DNA from: Pseudomonas extremorientalis
GTDB taxonomy: Bacteria > Pseudomonadota > Gammaproteobacteria > Pseudomonadales > Pseudomonadaceae
DNA length: 64,000 nt
NCBI RefSeq assembly: GCF_001870465.1
Contig: NZ_MDGK01000041.1
Location: forward strand, 124,001 to 188,000
Reading direction: 5' to 3'
The translations under genes and the position numbers were made by a program. Of this stretch, positions 9,056 through 15,889 are shown in pieces. Each line of letters opens with the position of its first letter. The stretch's first letter is position 1. The notes beneath the pieces are model-generated. The model searched no databases. It had not been told where the DNA came from and saw only the letters and a program-made list of their open reading frames with translations.

Positions 9056-11284
9056 ATGTTCACGCCTTTCAGCCGTTCCATGACGTTCACCCTCAGCCTC
9101 TTCAGCGTCGTCGCAAGCCCCGACCTGCTGGCTGAAACAGACCCCGAAAACCAGTCCCTCGAGCTGGGCGCCACCCGCATCACATCCGAGGGCCTCGGAG
9201 CCACCACCGAACACACCGGGGCCTACACCACCGGCTCGATGAGCACCGCCACGCGGCTGAACCTGTCGGTCAAGGAAACCCCGCAATCGATCTCGGTGAT
9301 CACTCGCCAGCAGATGGATGATTTCAATCTCAATACCTTGACCGAAGTGCTGCGCCAGACCACCGGGGTCAACGTCCAGCACAACGACTCCGACCGCGTG
9401 TCCTATTCCTCTCGTGGCTACGGCATCAACAACTTCCAGATCGATGGGATGCCCAACACGTTCGGCTACATGAAGTCCGATTCCGACACCATCATCTACG
9501 ACCGCATCGAGGTGGTTCGCGGTGCTACCGGCTTGACCACCGGCGCCGGTGACCCCTCGGCCACGGTCAATATGGTGCGCAAGCGCCCCACCGCCCAGTG
9601 GCAGGCGAAAACCGGGGTGAGCGGTGGCAGCCATGACAACTACTACAGTTTCGTGGATGTCGGCGGCCCGTTGGCGTACGACGGCAAGCTGCGCGGGCGT
9701 ACAGTGCTGGCCTATCGCGACAGCCAATCCTTCCGTGACAACTACGCGCTGCAGCGGGCAGTCGGCTACGGCATCCTTGAAGGCGACCTGTCGGACGACA
9801 CCGTGCTGGCGGTCGGTTTTGATTACCAGGACAAACAGGTACAGGGCACTTCCTGGGGCACCGTGCCCTACTGGAACAGTCAGGGTGGCAAGGCCGGACT
9901 GTCACGTTCCACCAATATGGCAGCGCACTGGAGTTCCTGGCCGCTGACCGACAAGACCACCTTTGCCAGCCTCGACCACCACCTGGGCGGCGACTGGCAC
10001 TTGAAGGCGGCCTACACCCATCGCCAGAGCGACACGGATGGCAAGGTGTACTACGGCGGCGCAGGTTTCCCCAACGACGACCGCAGCGGCATGACGGCCT
10101 GGGCCAGCCATATGCGCGGCACCTCGAGAATGGAGGCGATTGACCTGAACCTGGCTGGCAGCTATGCGCTGCTGGGCCGTGAACATGAACTGATGATGGG
10201 TTATGGCGAAGCCACACAGCGGGACGTCTCGCCGGTGATGCGCGACAACATCCCGGACGGCTACTACAGCATCGAAGACTGGAAATACATGGGCGGGATC
10301 GGCAAGTTTCCCGACACCGTGACCGGCCTCAAGGGTGAGCACAGCAGCAAGCAACAGAAAGCCGGCTACCTGGCCACGCGCCTGAGCCTGACCGAGCGCC
10401 TGCATGCGGTACTCGGCAGCCGTTATGGCAGCTGGGAGCTGGAAAGCGCGGCGCCTGAATACACGGCCAATGACCAATTGCTCAGGGCCAACAAGACCCG
10501 CCAGACCCACAATGATATGTGGACGCCCTACGCCGGGCTGCTCTACGACATCACCCCGGAGTACACCGTCTACGCCAGCTACACCGACATCTTCAAGCCG
10601 CAGAGCCTCAAGGACGTCAGCAACAAATACCTGGAGCCCGTGGTGGGCAGCAACTATGAAGTGGGGCTCAAGGGGAGCTTGTTGCAGGAGCGCTTGAACG
10701 TAGCGGCCGCCTATTTCTGGAGCAAGCAGGACAACGTCGCGGAACGGGATGACTCCGTACCGCCGAACCCGATCACGGGCGAGGAGTACTACAAGTCAGG
10801 CGGCAAGGGTAACAAAGTGAGCGGCTTCGAGCTCGAGGTAGCCGGCGAGGTGATGCCGGACTGGAACCTCACGGCCGGCTACACCTATACCCACTCGGTG
10901 AATGGCACGGACAAACGCAACAACACCGGCCAACCGCTAAACCTGCTGAAGGTTTCCAGTGCCTACCGCTTACCCGGTGCATGGCGCAACCTGACGGTAG
11001 GCGGTGCCGTGAACTGGCAGAGCGATATCCATGAATTCGGCAACCGGCCAACGGGGGCCCGTGACAGCGAGGGAAATCGAATCACCACACGGGCAAAGAT
11101 CACTCAGCAGGCCTACAGCGTGGTCAACCTGATGTCCCGCTACCAGTTCGACGAACATGTTACGGCATCGCTTAACGTCAACAATCTATTTGATAAAAAG
11201 TATTACGAGCGCGTTGGTTTTTATAACGGCGTGTATTGGGGTGACCCACGCTCGATCACCTTGGCATTGGACTGGAAGCTGTAG
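9056..11284 (+). CDS. TonB-dependent siderophore receptor (FhuE/FoxA-like, no signalling domain)
   Basis: This 742-aa outer-membrane protein probably imports a ferric siderophore using TonB energy. AAGGAG ends 9 bases before ATG 9056. Residues 1-26 look like a signal peptide (VVASPDLLAE). The plug domain follows at about 60-170, with KETPQSISVITRQQMDD and the hallmark DRIEVVRGATGLTTGAGDPSA. The remainder is beta-barrel, ending FDKKYYERVG...LALDWKL. There is too little sequence before the plug for an STN signalling domain, and no sigma/anti-sigma pair is adjacent. Regulation is therefore probably direct, through the Fur-like site upstream. The ligand is unknown; FhuE-like receptors usually take hydroxamates. 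Confidence 0.9.
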   Translation: MFTPFSRSMTFTLSLFSVVASPDLLAETDPENQSLELGATRITSEGLGATTEHTGAYTTGSMSTATRLNLSVKETPQSISVITRQQMDDFNLNTLTEVLRQTTGVNVQHNDSDRVSYSSRGYGINNFQIDGMPNTFGYMKSDSDTIIYDRIEVVRGATGLTTGAGDPSATVNMVRKRPTAQWQAKTGVSGGSHDNYYSFVDVGGPLAYDGKLRGRTVLAYRDSQSFRDNYALQRAVGYGILEGDLSDDTVLAVGFDYQDKQVQGTSWGTVPYWNSQGGKAGLSRSTNMAAHWSSWPLTDKTTFASLDHHLGGDWHLKAAYTHRQSDTDGKVYYGGAGFPNDDRSGMTAWASHMRGTSRMEAIDLNLAGSYALLGREHELMMGYGEATQRDVSPVMRDNIPDGYYSIEDWKYMGGIGKFPDTVTGLKGEHSSKQQKAGYLATRLSLTERLHAVLGSRYGSWELESAAPEYTANDQLLRANKTRQTHNDMWTPYAGLLYDITPEYTVYASYTDIFKPQSLKDVSNKYLEPVVGSNYEVGLKGSLLQERLNVAAAYFWSKQDNVAERDDSVPPNPITGEEYYKSGGKGNKVSGFELEVAGEVMPDWNLTAGYTYTHSVNGTDKRNNTGQPLNLLKVSSAYRLPGAWRNLTVGGAVNWQSDIHEFGNRPTGARDSEGNRITTRAKITQQAYSVVNLMSRYQFDEHVTASLNVNNLFDKKYYERVGFYNGVYWGDPRSITLALDWKL

Positions 11285-11292
11285 GATTTTTT

Positions 11293-11330
11293 AACCAAAA
11301 GTTAACGAAATTGTTAGCTTTTGGTTTTTC
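11293..11330 (+). terminator. Rho-independent terminator after the TonB receptor
   Basis: Inverted repeat AACCAAAAG (11293-11301) and CTTTTGGTT (11318-11326) followed by a T run, directly after the receptor stop codon. Confidence 0.7.
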
Positions 11331-11428
11331 TGGCGTTAATTCCTACTTAATAAACTCCCTCCACACTCGCCCCATGAATCTGATCAAGGACAGAGCGGAT
11401 ACCGATCACACTTACCGGAAACACTGCC

Positions 11429-11650
11429 ATGAAACTCTCTACCCTGATACTTGCCAGCCTGATGACCCTGACCTCCGCCGCCGCCTTTGCCGAAGGTGGC
11501 TCGGAGCGTTCCAAGGCGTTCTACAAGGACTTTACCTTCGTGCAGCAACAAACCCACGGCACCGCTGAACAAACCGCGCTGGCCGATGGAAAGAGCGTAA
11601 AGAAAGAAACCGCTGACAAGTCCGCTGCCGAGCAACAACCAAACACTTGA
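11429..11650 (+). CDS. Small exported protein of unknown function (73 aa)
   Basis: A clear Sec signal peptide (MKLSTLILASLMTLTSAAAFA) is followed by a 52-residue mature peptide starting EGGSERSKAFYKDF. The mature part is rich in Gln, Lys, Ala and Thr and is predicted hydrophilic and periplasmic. It has its own strong terminator just downstream and is not coupled to the receptor upstream, so it is probably a single-gene unit. The short mature part after an EGG-type cleavage site is reminiscent of the small PtrA-like periplasmic proteins of pseudomonads, but I cannot confirm that relationship. Confidence 0.72.
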   Translation: MKLSTLILASLMTLTSAAAFAEGGSERSKAFYKDFTFVQQQTHGTAEQTALADGKSVKKETADKSAAEQQPNT

Positions 11651-11701
11651 TGTAACCGTAATACCCTTTGCCATCCCGCTCCTTTGGCCAAGGTCAACTT
11701 T

Positions 11702-11727
11702 GGCGCCATTCAATGGCGCCTTTTTTT
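11702..11727 (+). terminator. Strong hairpin terminator
   Basis: GGCGCCATT (11702-11710), a one-base centre, then AATGGCGCC (11712-11720) and seven T residues. It ends the small exported gene and lies just past the converging GNAT gene. Confidence 0.85.
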
Positions 11728-11739
11728 GCCTGTTATTTA

Positions 11740-12231
11740 TTAAAGCGATTTTTTCCAGAACAACATGCGCCCGTGGGCCGGGTCAAACTTCGAGTCATCA
11801 AAACCAAACTTGCGATACGCCGCTTGAGCCACCGCATTACCCTCCAGTACCTCCAGGGTGATCTTGCAGCAGCCACGCTGACGGGCGATTTCCTCGACCT
11901 TTTGCAGCATTTTCTGGCTCAGCCCCAAACCACGGAATGCATCCATCACCACCACGTCGTGGACATTGACCAAAGGACGGCAGGCAAACGTGGAAAACCC
12001 TTCAAAACAATTGACCAGACCCGCCGGTTCTCCCCCCACAAACGCCAGCACGCTGAACGCATGGGGCCGTTTGGCCAGCTCGCCCGGCAGTTGCTCCAGG
12101 AGGTCGGCGGGCAGGCTGTGACCACCGCCCATCGGGTCCTCAGCGTAATGGTTGAGCACGCGGCCGATGGCGTCGGCATGCACGGGGTTGGTGTAGCTGG
12201 CTTGCAGCACCAGGATGTCTGGGGTGTCCAT
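11740..12231 (-). CDS. GNAT family N-acetyltransferase
   Basis: This 163-aa GNAT-fold protein carries the acetyl-CoA-binding region VHDVVVMDAFRGLGLSQKML (a variant of the R/Q-x-x-G-x-G/A loop) and the C-terminal substrate/CoA strand LEVLEGNAVAQAAYRKFGF. The N-terminal half (MDTPDILVLQASYTNPVHADAIG) has a DPMGGG stretch shared by a Pseudomonas subfamily. It stands alone and converges with the small exported gene. The acetyl acceptor is unknown. Confidence 0.85.
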   Translation of the reverse strand: MDTPDILVLQASYTNPVHADAIGRVLNHYAEDPMGGGHSLPADLLEQLPGELAKRPHAFSVLAFVGGEPAGLVNCFEGFSTFACRPLVNVHDVVVMDAFRGLGLSQKMLQKVEEIARQRGCCKITLEVLEGNAVAQAAYRKFGFDDSKFDPAHGRMLFWKKSL

Positions 12232-12404
12232 GTCCTTCCTCGATCACGATTACAAGGGATTCGGCTCCCTGTGAGGGGCACGATTGTAAGCGTGGAGCGA
12301 GCGCCAGATGAAGGAGATTAACTACAAATATGCGCATGAATACGCGAACGTTGCGTGGTTGAAAAAGCGCAATCAGACGATTCCTGGATTTTTTCGTACG
12401 GGCG

Positions 12405-13508
12405 TCAGCCGAAACGCTGCAACTGCATTTCTTGCAGGCGGCTGAGTGTCCTGCGAAAGGGAAACGCCAGGTAGCCCTCGGTATAAAGTCGCTCCAGCGG
12501 CACCTGGGCCTCGATGAACAGCGGTACTTTACGGTCGTAGCACTCATCCACCAGGGCGATAAACCGACGCACGCTGTCATCGTGCACCGACAGCGCCGGC
12601 AACTCACGGTCGCCGGCCACTACACGCTGAACGCCATCCTCGGTGCCACGGGCAATCCGGCCAGGACGCTGTTGCGCGCTGAGGTTGGGGACTTCGCCAA
12701 TCAGGATGGCCTTGAAGCGATCGCACAGCAGTATGAAATCCATGGCCGCCAGCGGTTGTTCGCACAGGTCGGCGTAACGGCACCAGAGCACGGTGTCGCT
12801 GGACTGCACGGCGACGATGGCGCGATGCCCCACGACAATCGGCCCGCTGCGGGTTGGCTCGCCCTGGGCCAAGCGCTGGAACACGCACGCCAGCGCCTCG
12901 GGTTGATTGACCCAGTAGCGCTGGAGTCCTACACCCGGATGCAACCGGTGATCCTCTCCCCCATCCACCGCAACCACATGCATGTGCTGCTTGATCGCTG
13001 CAATGCCCGGCAAAAAGCGCTCGCGGTTGAAGCCATCGGCATACAGCTGGTCAGGTGGTTGGTTGGAGGTGCAGACCATCACGACGCCTTCTTCGAACAT
13101 CACCTGGAACAGCCGCCCGAGGATAATCGCGTCACCGATGTCATTGACGAACAATTCGTCGAAGCACAGCACACGCACTGCCTGGCTCAGTTCCCGGGCC
13201 AGGGCCTGCAAGGGGTCGTGGGTGCCGGTCAGTTGGAACAGACGCTGATGCACCCACTGCATGAAGTGATGGAAATGCTGGCGCCGCGCGGACACTCGCA
13301 GGCTTTGATAGAACTGGTCCATCAGCCAGGTCTTGCCCCGCCCCACCGGGCCCCACAGGTACACGCCAGTGATCGGCGCATGGCCGTGGTGCAGGGCTTC
13401 GTGGCAGGCTTGCAGGGCATCCACCGCGCGGCGCTGGGCAGCGTCGGCGACGAAACCCTGTTGGGCAACGGCGTGTTGGTAGGCAGCGAGGGGCGTGTCG
13501 AAAGTCAT
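12405..13508 (-). CDS. zapE: AFG1-family ATPase, ZapE-like
   Basis: This 367-aa P-loop ATPase has Walker A GPVGRGKT (residues 53-60) and the family Walker B signature CFDELFVNDIGDAIIL. ZapE in E. coli acts at the Z-ring under low oxygen, and the mitochondrial relative AFG1/LACE1 handles respiratory-chain proteins. Pseudomonads often carry more than one AFG1-type gene, and this copy is not beside cell-division or ribosomal genes. It may be the secondary paralog rather than the orthologue of E. coli zapE. It is followed on the same strand by an intergenic stretch and the GNAT gene. Confidence 0.82.
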   Translation of the reverse strand: MTFDTPLAAYQHAVAQQGFVADAAQRRAVDALQACHEALHHGHAPITGVYLWGPVGRGKTWLMDQFYQSLRVSARRQHFHHFMQWVHQRLFQLTGTHDPLQALARELSQAVRVLCFDELFVNDIGDAIILGRLFQVMFEEGVVMVCTSNQPPDQLYADGFNRERFLPGIAAIKQHMHVVAVDGGEDHRLHPGVGLQRYWVNQPEALACVFQRLAQGEPTRSGPIVVGHRAIVAVQSSDTVLWCRYADLCEQPLAAMDFILLCDRFKAILIGEVPNLSAQQRPGRIARGTEDGVQRVVAGDRELPALSVHDDSVRRFIALVDECYDRKVPLFIEAQVPLERLYTEGYLAFPFRRTLSRLQEMQLQRFG

Positions 13509-13523
13509 GCCCGCCAGTATGAA

Positions 13524-13859
13524 CTACAGCGAAATATCCAGCCGCGAAATCTTGCCCTGCTCGTTCAAGCGAAAGGTGTAGCGCAGCTCCAATGGGCTGC
13601 CCGGAAAATTGCCGGACACGATATTGCTGACCAACACCTTGCCGGTACGGTGTTGCACCTTGAGCACTTCGACCCGCGGCTGATAACGACGCCCGGTGTC
13701 TTCCATCCAGCGTGCAATGGCGGCGGCGCCCACCTGGTGCTGACCTTCATCGAACACATTGGCATCCTCGGCAAAACACTGGGCGATAGCCGAGGTGTCA
13801 CGGGTATTGGCCGCTGCGATATAGGCCACGATGGCCGGCGCCAACTCAGGGATAGACAT
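13524..13859 (-). CDS. NTF2-like/SnoaL-like protein
   Basis: This 111-aa protein begins MSIPELAPAIVAYIAAANTRD, behind an AGGAG ribosome site. The opening helix and the phrase AIAQCFAEDANVFDEGQHQVG are characteristic of the NTF2-like fold (SnoaL/ketosteroid-isomerase superfamily). The C-terminal strands (LELRYTFRLNEQGKISRLDIS) complete the cone-shaped fold. Such proteins may be enzymes or binding proteins. It lies just downstream of the WYL regulator on the same strand (52-base gap) and 15 bases ahead of the zapE-like gene. Confidence 0.8.
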   Translation of the reverse strand: MSIPELAPAIVAYIAAANTRDTSAIAQCFAEDANVFDEGQHQVGAAAIARWMEDTGRRYQPRVEVLKVQHRTGKVLVSNIVSGNFPGSPLELRYTFRLNEQGKISRLDISL

Positions 13860-13911
13860 GGCACAGCTCCTTTCTTGGTGATTTGTAGTGCCATGCTAAG
13901 CCAGGGTCGTG

Positions 13912-14628
13912 TCAGTTTTTGTCAGGAGTGAAGGGACCGGATTCATTCTGTTCCATCAGCTTGCGCCAGGCCCGCAGCCAATCGCTGCGCCGGCCCGGGT
14001 AACGTTCACCAGGCACCTCGGCACTCGCCACGCGGTCGGTGCGAAAGGTGCGATAGGCACCGCGCAACTCACACCAGGCCACGATCACCCGTACTTCATT
14101 CAGAAAGCCCAGGGCCAGGGGCCAGATCAGCCGTTGGCTCTGGGTCTGGCTGGCGTCGGCGTAATCGATCTGCAGCTTGGCCTGGTTGCGAATGGCCTCG
14201 CGAAACACATCGAGCGACACGCGGTTTTCCGGGTAACCAAACCCTGGCGGGCCAGGCAGCAGTGTCGGGTTGCGCAAGGCTTCCTGGGCGGCGGGATCGA
14301 GTACATCGGCGATCTTCGCCAGGGCATTGGCCGCGGCGCGACTGAGCACCTCGTCGCCACGCTGGTCGACATAACGCAGGCCGAGCACGATGGCTTCGGT
14401 TTCCTCGGCGTTCAACATCAAGGGTGGCAGAAACAAGCCACTGCGCAACACATACCCTACCCCCGCCTCACCAAAAATCGGCGCGCCCAAGGCAGTCAAT
14501 TCGGCGATATCGCGATACAGCGTGCGCTCGGACACCTCCAACTGCGCCGCCAGCACGGCAGCGGTCACGGGACGTTTCTTGCCCCGCAGGGCCTGGAGCA
14601 AAGTCAGTAGACGAGTGGTTCGCGACAC
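13912..14628 (-). CDS. YafY-type transcriptional regulator (HTH plus WYL domain)
   Basis: This 238-aa regulator has an N-terminal winged helix-turn-helix of DeoR/HTH_11 type (AAVLAAQLEVSERTLYRDI, residues about 23-41). It continues into a central region and a C-terminal WYL ligand-sensing domain (LIWPLALGFLNEVRVIVAWCE...FRTDRV). Related YafY proteins respond to small molecules or nucleic acids. It is divergent from the aldo/keto reductase gene across a 161-base gap that holds a perfect palindrome, so it may control that reductase, itself, or the NTF2-like gene downstream. Confidence 0.88.
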   Translation of the reverse strand: MSRTTRLLTLLQALRGKKRPVTAAVLAAQLEVSERTLYRDIAELTALGAPIFGEAGVGYVLRSGLFLPPLMLNAEETEAIVLGLRYVDQRGDEVLSRAAANALAKIADVLDPAAQEALRNPTLLPGPPGFGYPENRVSLDVFREAIRNQAKLQIDYADASQTQSQRLIWPLALGFLNEVRVIVAWCELRGAYRTFRTDRVASAEVPGERYPGRRSDWLRAWRKLMEQNESGPFTPDKN

Positions 14629-14709
14629 AGGAACGCCTGCCGAGAATAGAAAAGTGACGCAGCTTAACAGAGCCCCCTGTCAGAAAACGTCAGCAGTAAA
14701 AAAGCCCCC

Positions 14710-14738
14710 TTGACCGAATACATTACCAAGATCATATT
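14710..14738 (+). promoter_or_regulatory. Probable sigma-70 promoter of the aldo/keto reductase
   Basis: TTGACC (14710-14715) and CATATT (14733-14738) are separated by exactly 17 bases and face the reductase gene. The predicted start point falls inside the palindrome at 14742-14761. Confidence 0.5.
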
Positions 14739-14741
14739 AAA

Positions 14742-14761
14742 TACATGTTACTAAACATGTA
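14742..14761. promoter_or_regulatory. 20-bp perfect palindrome, operator candidate
   Basis: TACATGTT-ACTA-AACATGTA has 8-base arms with no mismatch and a 4-base spacer. It lies immediately after the predicted -10 element, the usual place for a repressor operator. Which regulator binds it is not shown; the divergent WYL regulator is the nearest candidate. Confidence 0.55.
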
Positions 14762-14789
14762 AAAAAATCACTGCCTCAGGAGTTCTTGT

Positions 14790-15836
14790 ATGCGCAATAA
14801 AGTCTTTGGCCGCCGCAGCGGCCTGCAGGTATCCGAACTGGCCTTGGGCACCGGTAATTTCGGTACGGGCTGGGGCCATGGCGCCGAACGCGACGAAGCC
14901 AAGGCGATTTTTGACGGGTACCTCGAAGCCGGGGGCAATTTCCTCGATACCGCCAATGGCTACCAGTTCGGTCAGGCCGAAAAGCTACTGGGGGAATTTA
15001 TCGCCTCGGAACGCGACAACCTGGTGGTGGCCACCAAGTACACCCTGCGCACCGAACCGTCCGATGAAGGCACGATCCGGCTCGGTAACAACCGCAAGAA
15101 CCTGGTGCGCTCGGTGGAAGAAAGCCTCAAGCGCCTGAACACCGAACGCATCGACCTGCTCTGGGCACACATGAGCGACAACGTCACGCCCATGGAAGAG
15201 ATCCTGCGCGGTCTCGATGATCTGGTGCGCGCCGGCAAGATCCACTACGCCGGCCTGTCCAACTTCCCCGCCTGGCGCATTGCCCGCGCCGACCTGTTGG
15301 CCGAGGTACGCAGTTTCGCGCCGATCATCGGCATCCAGGTGGAATACAGCCTGGTCGAGCGCAGCGCCGACCGCGAGCTGCTGCCAATGGCCGAAGCATT
15401 GGGGCTGGCCGCCACGCTATGGTCGCCCCTGGGCGGTGGCTTCCTGACCGGCAAGTACCGCAACACCCAGGACGACAACCGCGCCAACAAACTCGGGATC
15501 CTGGTGCACGCCGAACACACTGCACGTGAAACCGCAGTGCTCGATACGCTGCTGGCGGTTGCCGGTGAAATCGACGCCACACCGACCCACGTCGCCATCG
15601 CCTGGCTGCGGGACAAGGCCCGGCGCTCGACCACCGCGCTGGTCCCGATCCTGGGTTCGCGCACCCGCGCCCAGCTGGACAGCACCCTTGGCGCGTTGAA
15701 TGTGCATCTGTCGGCCGAGCAAATCACCCGTCTTGACACCGCCAGTGCCATCCCGCTGGGCGTGCCGCACGGGATCATCGCAGAGCGCTTCCCCGTCGAT
15801 AACGGCCTGGACACCCCGCGACCACCGGTTATCTGA
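14790..15836 (+). CDS. Aldo/keto reductase
   Basis: This 348-aa NADPH-dependent oxidoreductase is of the AKR superfamily. Catalytic residues are visible: Asp in NFLDTANGYQFG, the Tyr of the same segment, Lys in VVATKYTL, and His in LLWAHMSDN. The cofactor-binding C-terminal part has VPILGSRTRAQLDSTLGAL. CAGGAG lies 9 bases before ATG 14790. The gene is monocistronic, flanked by an operator-bearing promoter and a strong terminator, which fits an inducible detoxifying reductase for aldehydes or ketones. The substrate is unknown. Confidence 0.9.
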   Translation: MRNKVFGRRSGLQVSELALGTGNFGTGWGHGAERDEAKAIFDGYLEAGGNFLDTANGYQFGQAEKLLGEFIASERDNLVVATKYTLRTEPSDEGTIRLGNNRKNLVRSVEESLKRLNTERIDLLWAHMSDNVTPMEEILRGLDDLVRAGKIHYAGLSNFPAWRIARADLLAEVRSFAPIIGIQVEYSLVERSADRELLPMAEALGLAATLWSPLGGGFLTGKYRNTQDDNRANKLGILVHAEHTARETAVLDTLLAVAGEIDATPTHVAIAWLRDKARRSTTALVPILGSRTRAQLDSTLGALNVHLSAEQITRLDTASAIPLGVPHGIIAERFPVDNGLDTPRPPVI

Positions 15837-15843
15837 GGCGAAA

Positions 15844-15874
15844 AAAAAACGGCCTGTCGAACAGGCCGTTTTTT
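15844..15874. terminator. Bidirectional terminator between the aldo/keto reductase and pepN
   Basis: AACGGCCTGT (15848-15857) and ACAGGCCGTT (15861-15870) pair around CGA. A runs precede the hairpin and T runs follow, so it can serve both converging genes. Confidence 0.85.
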
Positions 15875-15889
15875 ATTCAATGATGCAAC

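Noticed and set aside
12432..13931. 499-codon open frame on the plus strand
   Set aside because: It is antisense to the zapE-like and NTF2-like genes, both of which have clear family signatures.
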